Shown here: positions 43,362 through 53,226 of the stretch, piece after piece | Layout: the number at the start of each line of letters is the position of its first letter | Numbering within the stretch: position 1 is the first letter of the stretch | Source of the DNA: JADLHS01 sp039806955 | GTDB lineage: Bacteria > Verrucomicrobiota > Verrucomicrobiia > Limisphaerales > JADLHS01 | DNA length: 64,000 nt | Assembly: GCA_039806955.1 (NCBI GenBank) | Contig: JBDHQI010000003.1 | Location: 62,001-126,000, forward strand | Direction of reading: 5' to 3' | Notes under the pieces: model-generated | Databases searched by the model: none | What the model saw: only the letters and a program-made list of their open reading frames with translations | What the model was told of the DNA's origin: nothing | Program-made: the position numbers and the translations under genes

Positions 43362-44507
43362 TCAACGCTCCAGCTTCGTCATTTCTCGTTGCGAGAGAAT
43401 TTTCTGTGACGGCACGTAGTTTGCAATGAATTCACGTTGAAACGTCGCAAATGTTCCCGCCACCAGGGCCGCCCGGATATCCGCCATCAATTTCACGTAA
43501 AGGTGGGTATTGTGCAGGCTGACCATGCGCAGTCCCAGAATCTCGTTCACGTTCAGCAAATGCCGCAAGTAGGCGCGAGTAAAATGGCGGCAGGCGAAAC
43601 AATCACAACCAGCTTCGATGGGACGGAAGTCCGCTTTGTACGCGCCACCTTTCAAACCGAATTGACCCTGCCGCGTGAAGGCGGTGCCGTTGCGCGCCAC
43701 TCGTGTCGGCAATACGCAATCAAACATGTCCACGCCGCGCGCCACCAGTTCCACCAGTTGCGCGGGCGTGCCCAGTCCCATGGCGTAACGCGCCTTGTCT
43801 GTGGGCAGATGCGACTCAGCCAGTTCCACGGCCTTCATCATTTCCGCCTCGGGTTCGCCCACGCTCACGCCGCCGATGGCGTAGCCGTCGAAGTCCAGCG
43901 CGACGATGGCCTTTGCGCATTGCTCGCGCAGTTCGGGATTGCTGCCACCTTGGCAAATGCCAAACACGAGCTGCCCTTCCGCACGGGGTTGTTCGCGACA
44001 TTCTTTCGCCCAGCGGATGGTGCGTTCGACGGCTTGCCGTTGTTCCCGCGCCGGCGCGTTATGCGCGGGACACTCGTCAAAGACCATCGCGACATCCGAG
44101 CCGAGGATGCGCTGGATTTCCATGGATTCCTTCGGCCCAAGAAACAACGGCGAGCCGTCCAGATGCGAACGAAACTCAACGCCGTGCGTCTTGACCTTGC
44201 GAATTTTGGCGAGGCTGAACACCTGAAATCCGCCGCTGTCCGTGAGGATGGGTTTTGGCCAGTTGATGAAATTGTGCAGGCCGCCCGCCGCGCGGATGAT
44301 GTCCATGCCGGGGCGGATGTTGAGATGGTATGTGTTGCCGAGGATGATCTGCGTGCCCATCTCGTTGAGTTCGCGCGGATCAAGCGCCTTCACGCTGCCC
44401 TGCGTGCCGACGGACATGAACACCGGCGTATCCACCACGCCATGCTTCGTCGTGAGCCGACCCAGCCGCGCCTTCGTGTGCGCGTCTGTCTTCAGAAGTT
44501 CAAACAT
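43362..44507 (-). CDS. tgt: Queuine tRNA-ribosyltransferase
   Basis: 381 residues from ATG 44507. The enzyme exchanges guanine 34 of GUN-anticodon tRNAs for the queuosine precursor preQ1. Present are VFMSVGTQGSVKALDP, the catalytic Asp in LTDSGGFQVFSLAKI, IALDFDGYAIGGVSVGE-type substrate site, VDMFDCVLPTRVARNGTAF with the nucleophilic Asp, and the zinc site CDCFACRHFTRAYLRHLL. Full length. It follows the OppD-like gene on the same strand at 42 bases; its stop coincides with the point where the HNH fragment begins. Confidence 0.93.
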   Translation of the reverse strand: MFELLKTDAHTKARLGRLTTKHGVVDTPVFMSVGTQGSVKALDPRELNEMGTQIILGNTYHLNIRPGMDIIRAAGGLHNFINWPKPILTDSGGFQVFSLAKIRKVKTHGVEFRSHLDGSPLFLGPKESMEIQRILGSDVAMVFDECPAHNAPAREQRQAVERTIRWAKECREQPRAEGQLVFGICQGGSNPELREQCAKAIVALDFDGYAIGGVSVGEPEAEMMKAVELAESHLPTDKARYAMGLGTPAQLVELVARGVDMFDCVLPTRVARNGTAFTRQGQFGLKGGAYKADFRPIEAGCDCFACRHFTRAYLRHLLNVNEILGLRMVSLHNTHLYVKLMADIRAALVAGTFATFQREFIANYVPSQKILSQREMTKLER

Positions 44508-44549
44508 TCGGGCCGGGTTGTACCGCAAAATGGCGCTGAATGAAATAAC

Positions 44550-45614
44550 TTACGCGCGACTGTCAGCCCAGGTTTGCGACCCAAACGGACAACGCACCCA
44601 ATGCTGCGGTGCGACTTCGCGCAGTTCTGGCGCGGTTTGACGGCACTCGTCTTTGGCAATTGGACAACGCGGCGCGAAGCGGCAGCCGGCGGGGAAATGG
44701 CCGAGGCGCGGCACCTGACCGGGAATCGCGCTTAAACGACGGGAACGCTCGCCCAAACGCGGCACGCTCGCCATCAACGCTTGCGTGTAGGGATGGCGCG
44801 GACGTTGCAACAATTCCCGCGTGGGCGCGCTTTCCACAACTTGTCCGGCGTACATCACGACGACGCGATCCGCGATGTCGCCGACGATGCCGAGATTGTG
44901 CGTGATCAAGAGCATCGCCATGCCCAGTTGCTGCTTGAGCGAACGTAGTAATTCCAGAATCTGCGCCTGAATCGTCACGTCCAGCGCGGTGGTCGGCTCA
45001 TCGGCGATCAGCAATTGCGGTTCGCTGGCCAGTGCCATCGCGATCATCACGCGCTGCTGCATGCCGCCAGATAGTTCAAACGGATAGCTTTTGCTCCGTA
45101 ATTCCGGCGCGTGAATGCCCACGAGTTGCAACAGGCGGATGACCTCGGCATCGTAATCCTTCGCGGTAGGACGGGCCACGCCGGGCGCGCCGTTGGCAGA
45201 TTGCGAAGCGGCGGCGGGTAGAGGACGGCCCGCCCTTCCCGCCAGATTTCGGCGATGCAATTTCAACATCTCCTTGATCTGCGTGCCGATGCGGAAGACG
45301 GGATTCAATGACGCGCCGGGTTCCTGGAAAATGTAACTCACCACGCCGCCGCGAATGGCACACAATTCTCGCGCGGACATTTTCAAAACGTCGCGTCCGT
45401 TGAGCAGAATTTCGCCGTCCGCGTATCGGGCGGGCGGCGCCGGCACGAGCCGCGCCACCGAGAGCGCGGTCACGCTTTTGCCGCAGCCGCTCTCGCCGAC
45501 GAGACAGACGGTTTCTCCGGAGTTGATTTCCAGGGATACTCCGTCCACCGCGCGCGCCGCTCCTTCGGGCGTGTGGAATTCGAGTTGCAAGTTTTTGATT
45601 TCGAGCAAAGGCAT
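44550..45614 (-). CDS. Oligopeptide/dipeptide-type ABC transporter ATP-binding protein (OppD-like)
   Basis: 354 residues. Walker A VGESGCGKSVTAL, Q-loop YIFQEPGASLNPVFRIG, signature LSGGMQQRVMIAMAL, Walker B LLIADEPTTALD, H-loop LLITHNLG, and the peptide-transporter C-terminal extension with the GCRFAPRCPIAKDECR cysteine cluster (Fe-S in some family members). Residues about 125-150 are an unusual Ala/Gly/Arg insert. No permease or binding-protein genes are beside it; it is an orphan ATPase preceding tgt, and its transporter partners must be elsewhere. Confidence 0.87.
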   Translation of the reverse strand: MPLLEIKNLQLEFHTPEGAARAVDGVSLEINSGETVCLVGESGCGKSVTALSVARLVPAPPARYADGEILLNGRDVLKMSARELCAIRGGVVSYIFQEPGASLNPVFRIGTQIKEMLKLHRRNLAGRAGRPLPAAASQSANGAPGVARPTAKDYDAEVIRLLQLVGIHAPELRSKSYPFELSGGMQQRVMIAMALASEPQLLIADEPTTALDVTIQAQILELLRSLKQQLGMAMLLITHNLGIVGDIADRVVVMYAGQVVESAPTRELLQRPRHPYTQALMASVPRLGERSRRLSAIPGQVPRLGHFPAGCRFAPRCPIAKDECRQTAPELREVAPQHWVRCPFGSQTWADSRA

Positions 45615-45742
45615 CGGCGCAATCGCAGTGTCGGCAGGCGCCGCGCCACTGTCACGCGAAGAATTGTCATCTGGCGACGGAACCGCGGCGCGCGCAAGAA
45701 CTTGGCTTGAAGAAATGAGCCGGCGCGGCTAGTGTGCGCCGC

Positions 45743-47872
45743 ATGTTTGTCAAGCAATTGAGCTGGCTGGCCCTCGCGGGCTTTGTTGCTTCTTGCGCCA
45801 CCAAGGAGCTTGGCCACAACCCGGAAGTTTCATCGAAAGTGAAGACATTGACCGATCTTCAACAGGCAGAAAAACCTTTCCACAACCAGCTGCGCCTGCC
45901 CGGATTCGAAATTACACCCGAGGCCATCGCGCAGACCGTCTCGCGCACCAGGACCGAGGCGGATGCAGCGTTGGATCGCATTGGCCAACTGGCACCCGGT
46001 GCGGTTGATTTCAACAACACCGTGCGCGCGCTGGATGCGAACGGCGCGATCATCAACGAGAATCTCAATCGGCTCTATCTCATCAAGGAAACCAGTCCGG
46101 TGGCGGCCATTCGCGACGCCGCGACCGAGGCGGTGAAGCAGTTGCAGGAATGGGCGGTAGGTTTGGATTATCGCGAGGACGTGTATCGCGCCGTGAAAGC
46201 TTACGCCGATACGCGGCCGAAACTGGCGGGCGAGGAAGCCAAGTTGCTGGATGAAACGATGCGCGATTATCGCCGCGCCGGTTTGCATCTGCCCAAGCCC
46301 CAGCGCGATGAAGTCGAACGACTGCGCAAGGAACTTACCGCTGTCAGCACGGATTTCGACAGTCACATCACCGAAGCGCAAAAGACGTTGCGGTTCACCC
46401 GGGCCGAACTGGAGGGCGCGCCGGAAAGCTTATTGACTGCGGCTGGTGTCAAAACCGGTCCGGACGAATACAGTCTCAAGGTGAATGTGACCTGGCAGGC
46501 GCTCGCGGTGTTGGAACATGTGAAAAATGAGGCGGTGCGACAACAGGTGGTCACGGAACAGGCGCGGTTGGCGCGCGTGGAGAATGCCTCGCTCATCGGT
46601 AAAATTCTGTCGTTGCGCCATGAAATCGCCACGAAGCTTGGTTATGCGAACTGGGCCGATTATCAGCTCGAAGTCAAGATGGCGCAGAACGGTCGGACGG
46701 CCATCGCGTTCGAGGAGCGGCTGCGCGACGGGCTGCAGGCGAAATTTGAAAGTGAACTTGCCCAATTTCAGCAGCTAAAAACCGCTGAAACCGGCGATGC
46801 GGATGCGCGCGTGCAGCTCTGGGACTGGCGCTATTACGCGGAGCAGTTGCGTAAGACGCAATACAATGTGGACAGTGAACAGTTGCGTAATTTCTTTCCG
46901 CTGCAGCGCACGTTGGACGGAATGTTCACCATTTACCAACGGATTTTCGGCCTCAAGTTTGAGCGCGTCGCCGCGCCTTACCAGTGGGTGGACGATCTGC
47001 AACTCTGGGCGGTGAGTGACGCGCAGTCCGGCGAGCCGCTCGGTTTTTTCTATCTCGATCTGTTCCCGCGTGAAGGGAAATATCACCATTTTGCCGTGTT
47101 TCCGTTGATCAGCGGCCACCGTACCGCCAACGGTGACTATCAACGTCCGGTGGTGGCCATGGTTTGCAATTTCACTCCGCCCACCGGCGACAAACCGTCG
47201 CTGCTGGATCATGGTTCGGTGGAAACGCTGTTCCACGAGTTCGGTCACGTGATGCACGAATTGTTGACGCGCGTCACCTTCGCGCGCTTCGCCGGGGCCA
47301 ATGTGCCGCGTGATTTTGTCGAAGCGCCCTCGCAAATGTTGGAGAATTGGGTCTGGGACCGGCGTGTGCTGGATAGCTTTGCCGCCGATTATCGTGATTC
47401 CTCTCGCAAAATTCCATCCGACATTCTGGATCAATTGAAAGCCGCCAAATACGCGACTTATGCCTGTCACTATCGGCGTCAGCTTTCCTTTGGGTTGATG
47501 GATTTGATGCTGCACACGCGGATCACCGATCAAAATTCAAGCGAAGCTCTGCCGCTCGCCAACCGGGTGTTCAGCGACACGTTTTTACCCGTGCCGCCAG
47601 ACACAGATTTCATCTGCTACTTCGGCCACTTCACCGGTTACGACGCCGGGTACTACGGTTACGCCTGGGCGGATGCAATCGCGGCGGACATGGCGACGGT
47701 TTTTGAAACAGCACCGGACGGTTATTTTGATGTGGCGGCGGGACGCAAGATGCGCACGGAGATTTACGCCACCGGCGATTCACGCGACGTGAACGTGAGC
47801 ATCGAAAAATTCCTCGGTCGCCCGCGTTCCATTGAGCCGTTTTTGAAAAAGATCGGAGCGCAAGCCCGGTGA
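45743..47872 (+). CDS. M3 family metallopeptidase, lipoprotein (thimet-oligopeptidase-like)
   Basis: 709 residues from ATG 45743; an upstream GTG would add three residues. The N-terminus MFVKQLSWLALAGFVASC is a lipoprotein signal with Cys as the lipidation site, so the enzyme is periplasmic or surface-bound. The zinc site VETLFHEFGHVMHELLT has HEFGH at 498-502 and the third ligand follows in the DFVEAPSQMLENW segment. The FFYLDLFPREGKYHHFAVFPL strand is typical for the Dcp/thimet branch. It probably trims oligopeptides outside the cytoplasm. Confidence 0.88.
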   Translation: MFVKQLSWLALAGFVASCATKELGHNPEVSSKVKTLTDLQQAEKPFHNQLRLPGFEITPEAIAQTVSRTRTEADAALDRIGQLAPGAVDFNNTVRALDANGAIINENLNRLYLIKETSPVAAIRDAATEAVKQLQEWAVGLDYREDVYRAVKAYADTRPKLAGEEAKLLDETMRDYRRAGLHLPKPQRDEVERLRKELTAVSTDFDSHITEAQKTLRFTRAELEGAPESLLTAAGVKTGPDEYSLKVNVTWQALAVLEHVKNEAVRQQVVTEQARLARVENASLIGKILSLRHEIATKLGYANWADYQLEVKMAQNGRTAIAFEERLRDGLQAKFESELAQFQQLKTAETGDADARVQLWDWRYYAEQLRKTQYNVDSEQLRNFFPLQRTLDGMFTIYQRIFGLKFERVAAPYQWVDDLQLWAVSDAQSGEPLGFFYLDLFPREGKYHHFAVFPLISGHRTANGDYQRPVVAMVCNFTPPTGDKPSLLDHGSVETLFHEFGHVMHELLTRVTFARFAGANVPRDFVEAPSQMLENWVWDRRVLDSFAADYRDSSRKIPSDILDQLKAAKYATYACHYRRQLSFGLMDLMLHTRITDQNSSEALPLANRVFSDTFLPVPPDTDFICYFGHFTGYDAGYYGYAWADAIAADMATVFETAPDGYFDVAAGRKMRTEIYATGDSRDVNVSIEKFLGRPRSIEPFLKKIGAQAR

Positions 47873-47924
47873 GGAACGGGAGATTGTGGGCGTTACATCG
47901 CTAAAGCGTTACGAAGTCAAAACG

Positions 47925-48419
47925 ATGCAGCAAGCCAACGCCATGAAAGAACTGCCGCACACCCATTCGTGCTTTGTGTGCGGCGAAGCCAATCCGCACG
48001 GACTAAAATTACGCTTCCATACCGATGGTCAAAAGGTGACGACGCGCTTCCGTCCCGGGCCGACGCATGTGGGTTTCAAAGGCGTGGTTCACGGCGGTTT
48101 GGCGGCCACCGTGCTGGATGAAATCATGGTGTGGGCGTGCGTCGTCGCGACCAAACAATTCGCCTATTGCGCCGAATTAACCGTGCGTTACCGCAAACCA
48201 CTTCAACCGGATCAGGTGGTGCAGGTCACCGCCGAGTTGACGGGCAATCGCAAAGGGCGACTCTTCGAAGCGCGCGCCATCATTCTGGCCGAGGCGGGCA
48301 ATGCGCTTGTGGAAGCCACCGGCAAATACATGCCCATCGCCGCCGCCGCTTTGGCGCCGATGCAAGCGGATTTGGTGGGCGATCGGCGGATGATTGAACA
48401 TCCCCGTGAAACCGCCTGA
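47925..48419 (+). CDS. Hotdog-fold thioesterase (PaaI-like)
   Basis: 164 residues from ATG 47925 (another ATG at 47943 is possible). The N-terminal HSCFVCGEANPHGLKLRF, with two Cys, and the hotdog motif GVVHGGLAATVLDEIMVWA (HGG plus catalytic Asp/Glu helix) match PaaI/4HBT-type acyl-CoA thioesterases with an N-terminal cysteine pair. The beta strands TVRYRKPL and KGRLFEARAII follow normally. Substrate unknown. Followed at 30 bases by a small metallopeptidase gene. Confidence 0.8.
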   Translation: MQQANAMKELPHTHSCFVCGEANPHGLKLRFHTDGQKVTTRFRPGPTHVGFKGVVHGGLAATVLDEIMVWACVVATKQFAYCAELTVRYRKPLQPDQVVQVTAELTGNRKGRLFEARAIILAEAGNALVEATGKYMPIAAAALAPMQADLVGDRRMIEHPRETA

Positions 48420-48449
48420 ATCATTCCCGCTGAACGACGACTGCATCGC

Positions 48450-48821
48450 ATGAATTGGGAGCATCTGCAAAATCTGGCGCGGATGGAAATTGACGCAACG
48501 CTGGCCGAACTGCCGGCGCCTTTGCGCGAACGGGCGCGGCAAATTCCCATCGCGCTGGATCGCCAGCCCGATGCGGCCTTCGTCGCTGATGGCATCGGCC
48601 CGGAAACGCTCGGACTTTTTACCGGCCCCGCCTTTGCCGATGCCGATCACGCGACGTCACCGGTGCCGGCGCAGATTTTCCTGTTTTTGGAAAACCTGTG
48701 GCAGTACGTCAGCGGAAATGAAACGGCCTATCGCGCGGAAGTCCGCACCACCTACCTGCACGAGCTGGGGCACTACCTTGGTTTGGACGAAGATGAATTG
48801 ACCGATCGCGGTTTAGGATGA
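48450..48821 (+). CDS. Zincin-like metallopeptidase family protein
   Basis: 123 residues. It carries TTYLHELGHYLGLDEDEL with HELGH at 104-108 and the acidic residue after GLDE, the pattern of the small zincin-like family formerly called DUF1025. The N-terminal half is helical and the FLENLWQYV strand precedes the active site. Cytoplasmic; natural substrates unknown. Next to the thioesterase gene and probably in one transcript. Confidence 0.82.
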   Translation: MNWEHLQNLARMEIDATLAELPAPLRERARQIPIALDRQPDAAFVADGIGPETLGLFTGPAFADADHATSPVPAQIFLFLENLWQYVSGNETAYRAEVRTTYLHELGHYLGLDEDELTDRGLG

Positions 48822-48978
48822 GCGGGGTCACGCGTGGCCTCTGACCTGCGCACTCTAAACCTTCGCTGGCCATTTGAAAAATGCAGTTGTGCATCGGGAA
48901 TTGCAGCTTGACGGTTCGACTCCGGCAGGGATTGATTGTGGCCAGCAAGCAGCAACCTGAACGCAATTTGAAGACGCC

Positions 48979-50127
48979 ATGAAGATCATGAAAAATTATC
49001 GTTCTACCGTTTCGTCCGGAGGCTGGTCGTATCGGAGCGGAGTTGTGCTCCTGGCGGCGTTGGGTGGTTTGAGTTTTTGGACGGCTGCGGTCACAGCGGC
49101 ATCGCCAGCAGAGCAATCCTCCGCAGCGTTGCCGATTCGCGGCCTGCATCTGTCCGTCCCCGGAAAACAAGCAACGCCGCTCCTGGTCAAGTTCATCCGT
49201 GAGGAGCTACCCAAGCAGGGCGTGAATACGTTGATTCTGGAGATTGGCTACCAGTACGATTACACGTCGCTTCCAGAATTTGCCGATTCGTCGGCCATGG
49301 GCGAAGTGGAGCTTAAACAAGTGCTGCAAGCGTGTCGGGAAAACGGCATCGAGTTGATTCCGCAAATCAATTGTTTGGGGCACCAATCCTGGGCCAAGTA
49401 TAACGGGCGGTTGCTGGACAAGCATCCCGAGTTTGATGAAACGCCGGAAAAATATTCGGAAAACAAGGGGATTTACTGTCGCAGTTATTGTCCGTTACAT
49501 CCGCAGGTGCATGACGTCGTGTTCGCTTTGATGGATGAATTGATCAAAGTCTGCGAGGCCAAGGCGTTCCATGTCGGCATGGATGAAGTTTTTATTCTGG
49601 CGGATCCCGATTGCCCGCGCTGCCAGGGCAAGGATCCGGCGCAGTTGTTTGCGGATGAAGTCAACCGCTTGCACGCCCACTTGAAAACCTTGGGTTGCCG
49701 GACCTGGATTTGGGGCGATCGGTTTTTGGATGGGAAAGCCACCAAGTTGGGCAAATGGGAGGCGAGCGAAAATGGAACCGCAGCCGCGCTGAATCTCGTG
49801 CCGAAGGATCTGCTGATTTGCGACTGGCATTACGAAGCGCCCGCGCCGACGGCGAAGTGGTTTGCCGAAAAGGGATTTGACGTGGTGACGTGTCCGTGGC
49901 GGCGCCCCAAGGTGGCGCTGGAACAGTTGACGCAAATGCGCGCTTTGCGGGCCGATCCCAAACTGGCGCAACACGCGCTCGGCCTGGTGCAAACCACCTG
50001 GTGCGGCGTGCCGGAATTTGTGAATGCCTACCAAGTGGTGCAAGCCGGTGCGTTTCGCGAAAAAGATCGCGGCGCCGATTCGGCCAAATGTTTTGTGACG
50101 CTGTTTGAAGCAATGCGAAAAAAATGA
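48979..50127 (+). CDS. Exported GH20-like glycoside hydrolase
   Basis: 382 residues with signal anchor (GVVLLAALGGLSFWTAAVTA). The catalytic-domain barrel of family 20 is suggested by RGLHLSVPG, GIELIPQINCLGHQSW and FHVGMDEVFIL, where D202-E203 in HVGMDE (198-203) match the Asp-Glu pair used in substrate-assisted catalysis by beta-hexosaminidases. The N-terminal GH20b domain is absent and the barrel is short, so activity on N-acetylhexosaminides is plausible but not certain. It is the last intact gene before the IS wreckage. Confidence 0.75.
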   Translation: MKIMKNYRSTVSSGGWSYRSGVVLLAALGGLSFWTAAVTAASPAEQSSAALPIRGLHLSVPGKQATPLLVKFIREELPKQGVNTLILEIGYQYDYTSLPEFADSSAMGEVELKQVLQACRENGIELIPQINCLGHQSWAKYNGRLLDKHPEFDETPEKYSENKGIYCRSYCPLHPQVHDVVFALMDELIKVCEAKAFHVGMDEVFILADPDCPRCQGKDPAQLFADEVNRLHAHLKTLGCRTWIWGDRFLDGKATKLGKWEASENGTAAALNLVPKDLLICDWHYEAPAPTAKWFAEKGFDVVTCPWRRPKVALEQLTQMRALRADPKLAQHALGLVQTTWCGVPEFVNAYQVVQAGAFREKDRGADSAKCFVTLFEAMRKK

Positions 50128-50202
50128 GCGACGATCGCGTCGTGTTCCGCAGCCAAGTTGTTGGGAAAGTCGGCAACGGTCGTTGACCGGCGACGAAAGT
50201 TA

Positions 50203-50220
50203 GAGCCTGTTTGAGCAGTC
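50203..50220. mobile_element. Left terminal repeat of an IS5-family element
   Basis: GAGCCTGTTTGAGCAGTC stands 66 bases before the transposase start and matches the GAGCCTGT-type ends of many IS5-family insertion sequences. The complementary right end was not found, in agreement with truncation of the element. Confidence 0.45.
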
Positions 50221-50286
50221 AAAAAAGCTGAATAAAATCGCGAAAAGGGCTGTACTTTTGGCGTTATTTATCGCAGTACGCTGGGG

Positions 50287-51333
50287 ATGCGATCTACGAC
50301 TGATCTGAGCGACCTCGAATGGCACCTGCTGCAACCCTGTTTTCCCAAACCCGCCCCGACCGGACGACCACGCGAGCACAGTTACCGCGAACGGCTCAAC
50401 GCGATGTTCTATCTGGTGCGGACCTCCTGCCCATGGCGCAACCTGCCCAAGGATTTTGCACCCTGGGGCACGGTCTGGCATTACTTTCGGGTGTGGAAGC
50501 GCAGTGGTTTGTGGGAACGGATTCCCACGCGCTTGCGCCAGCAAGTACGGCGGGCCGAGCAGCGTCACGCTCAACCCAGCGCGGCGATTGTGGATAGCCA
50601 GAGTGTCAAGAGCACACCAACCGCCGCCGCGCACCCTTTCACAGAAGAAACTTGAGCGCTTGCAAAGTGCGGGCGTTGTGGTGAAGTGAGTGCGAACCGG
50701 AAGGGAAGCTGTAGCCCGGCCTGCCACTGGTGTTCACCTTGAACCCGTTCAGGAGCGTGGTCCCGTGTGCGCCGACCCGATCACTGGTGGCGGGCGTGAT
50801 CCTTGAAGGACGCGACCCGACCCCGATTACGAGATTGCACACTTGCATTTCGACCATGCGGCCCGCCTCCGGTTCCACAACTTAATCCGCGCCTTGGCCG
50901 CGTGGGATTTTTTCAAGCCACCCATGACCGGCCTTTTTGTGTTACCCGCAACGCCGCGCTCCCAAACAGACCCTGCAAAATCCCCAATAAAACCAGGCCC
51001 TGCTCTCACTCTTGTTTCTTACGAGCAGCGAGTGCAGCGACGCGCGCGGTTACGACGCGGGCAAGCAGATCAACGGTCGCAAACGCCATCTGCTGGTGGA
51101 TACCTTGGGGCTGGTATTGCTGGTGCTGCCAGCCAACCTTCAGGATCGCGACGGCGCACGGCAACTCTTGGACGAACATTTTGGCCAGCGCACCCGGCGG
51201 CGCGTCAAACACCTCTGGGCCGATGGGGGCGACGCGGGAACGCTGGTGACGTGGGCGCGGACGATGTGGCGTTGCACCGTGGAGATCGTCAAACGCACGG
51301 AGGGGCACACGTTCAAAGTGCTGCCGCGGCGCA
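50287..51333 (+). pseudogene. IS5-family transposase split by about 400 bases and 3'-truncated
   Basis: The N-terminal part (50287 to about 50620) has the IS5 helix domain (LSDLEWHLLQPCFPKP, FYLVRTSCPWRNLPKDFAPW) and the first catalytic Asp in AAIVDSQSVKST. Coding resumes at about 51045 with RGYDAGKQINGRKRHLLVDTLGL and continues to KHLWADGGDAG, holding the second Asp, then breaks after FKVLPRR near 51333, before the ERTFAW-type segment with the Glu. Between lie about 420 foreign bases without a recognised gene. A fragment of a sigma factor on the other strand abuts the break. Confidence 0.75.
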
Positions 51334-51483
51334 GGCCCCGCAGTGCTGCCGCATCTGCGCCAGAAAAAGCTTCCAGTGCTGGCGTAACAACAGTTCGAGC
51401 GCTGCGTCGCTGCCCGCCTGGGCTTGGCGGACCAAGTCAGCATCCGTCGGATTTTCCTGGTGGAAGGTAACAGTTTGGGTGAC
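51316..51483 (-). pseudogene. N-terminal fragment of an ECF sigma factor
   Basis: The minus strand reads VTQTVTFHQENPTDADLV then RQAQAGSDAALELLLRQHWK and QMRQHCG. The DADLVRQAQAGSDAALELLL pattern is the first helix of region 2 of ECF sigma factors. It runs straight into the broken IS5 transposase, and regions 2.2 to 4 are missing. No convincing start codon remains. Confidence 0.5.
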
Positions 51484-51579
51484 AGACCAAGTCAAACACA
51501 AGCACTGGCCCGCTTTGCCCACTTTGCCGCCAAACGTCCGCGGCGCAGAAGATGCACCGGGGGGCTTCATTCCTGAAAT

Positions 51580-53030
51580 TCAACCACAATTCTGCAACCC
51601 TAGCAAGGCCCCCCATTCATGTGTCCCATTCCTCCAAGGCTGGGGCGAGTTCGGATTATTCTGGAATCTGCAAGGCAAGTCGTTCGTGAAACAGAAAAGC
51701 GCGCTCAAATGGCAAACCACTCTTCGGCCACGTTCCGCGAAATGGGGGACCAGATAATTGCGGCGGATCATCTCCGGACTGGTGCCGGTCTCTTCGGCAA
51801 CCTGGCGAACATCCTGGAGGATGGCGAGGCGATAAGAGATATAGCTGTTTCGGAAAGCGTTCCGGCGATAAGGCACGCCCGCGTTTGTAATCGCCCGTTC
51901 CCACGCTTTCCAAAGCGAATTGGCGGTTGACCAGTTGACCGCCACGCGATCGTGCTTTTGCTCGGCGGGATAATCCGCCAGACGCTTGGAGAGATTGGGC
52001 AGGATCAGCACCAGGCGCGCATCGATTTTTCCAACTGCATCGGGCCCCCGGATACACTTGTCCTTTTCGTCCACCATCACCCACCACAACCGCAGCATCT
52101 CTTCAGTCCGCACACCGGAGAACGCTTTGATCCCCAATGTTAGTCGTAATGTTGAACTGGTTGCCGCCAGGATTTTGCGCAGCTCTTCCGGGGTATAAAT
52201 ATCGTAGCTTTGCAGCACGGCGGTTGCGTCTGCTTCGGTGATGATCTTTTGCCGCGGCGCCGAAAACTCGGACGTGGCTGCGGCCGCATGTTCCAGGCTT
52301 TTAGGAAGAAAATTCTTTTTTCGAGCGAAATTGAAAAAAGCGATGATCTCATTACGCCAATTGTTCTTGTTGCGCGCCTGGCCCTCCAGGCCAGTCAGGA
52401 AGTCATGGATCTCCGGCGTATCGATTTTCGCGATTTGTCCTGGAAAAGCTTCCACGAAGCGGCCCACGATTTTTTGACATCGCGCACATGATAATCCCCG
52501 GCCCCGCGCTTTTCGAGGTGTTGCAAGTAATCCAGATAGACCTCATTGGTGGCGGCCCCAAGCCGGACCCGGCGGCCAAAGGTGTTGTGAAAATTCACCG
52601 CGTCATCCAGCGTGCCGCTCTTCACGCGGTTCCGCAGTTCCGCATAATGGCGGCAGACTTGATCGATTTCGATCCTCAAAGACTGAACGGCCTTCTGCGC
52701 CAGAACATAGATGCGGCGATCCTGTTCGGTCAGGAACTCGGAGCGCACCCCATCCGCCGCCAGTTGCGTGGCTAACTCCTTGGCCAGTTCCTTGGCTTTG
52801 GCCAGCGTATTGCGGCGGCGAAAAACGCGCCGGGTGCCTTCATAATAGACCATCATGAAGGACGGATAGGTCTTTGGCTTCGGTTGATCGGGACCAGAAG
52901 AAGAATTGGCCTGACCATTTCCCGGGGGAGCGATCTTAAGCGTTACGGGCGACCGGTAAATCGGGATGGTCACCGAGCCGGATGAAACTTCGGCAATTGG
53001 TTTTCGGACGGACTGTTGCTGCCCAGACAT
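51580..53030 (-). pseudogene. Tyrosine integrase with a frameshift and altered active site
   Basis: From ATG 53030 one frame gives an arm-binding and SAM-like domain (FMMVYYEGTRRVFRRRNTLAKAKELAKELA, NTFGRRVRLGAATNEVYLDYL). Near 52470 the frame shifts and continues as VEAFPGQIAKIDTPEIHDFL and the catalytic domain. Arg I is in FSGVRTEEMLRL. At box II, where R-H-x-x is expected, the sequence reads FRNSYISYRLAI with Asn for His; the Tyr region reads IRRNYL. The C-terminus after FAERG is doubtful. It lies 200 bases from tRNA-Gly on the same strand, as integrases at tRNA sites do. Confidence 0.72.
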
Positions 53031-53226
53031 ATACTATTTTATGTCCGACGGAGTACTGCGGTGGGCCGGCAGCGGGCATAAGATGAAAAAGAAGCGGAGT
53101 ATTTCCGGACGCGCGACTGGCCCGTTAGCCCGCCGCGCCTCGTTCGCGAACCAAACGGGGAATGAAGCGAAGCTGTTGCAAAACTGTGTCAAAACCGAAG
53201 AGAGGTGAGAAACCCCTTGATTTTAT

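Noticed and set aside
50843..51757. 304-codon frame across the IS5 wreckage
   Set aside because: It runs through the inserted DNA, the transposase in another phase and the integrase 3' end, so it cannot be one gene.
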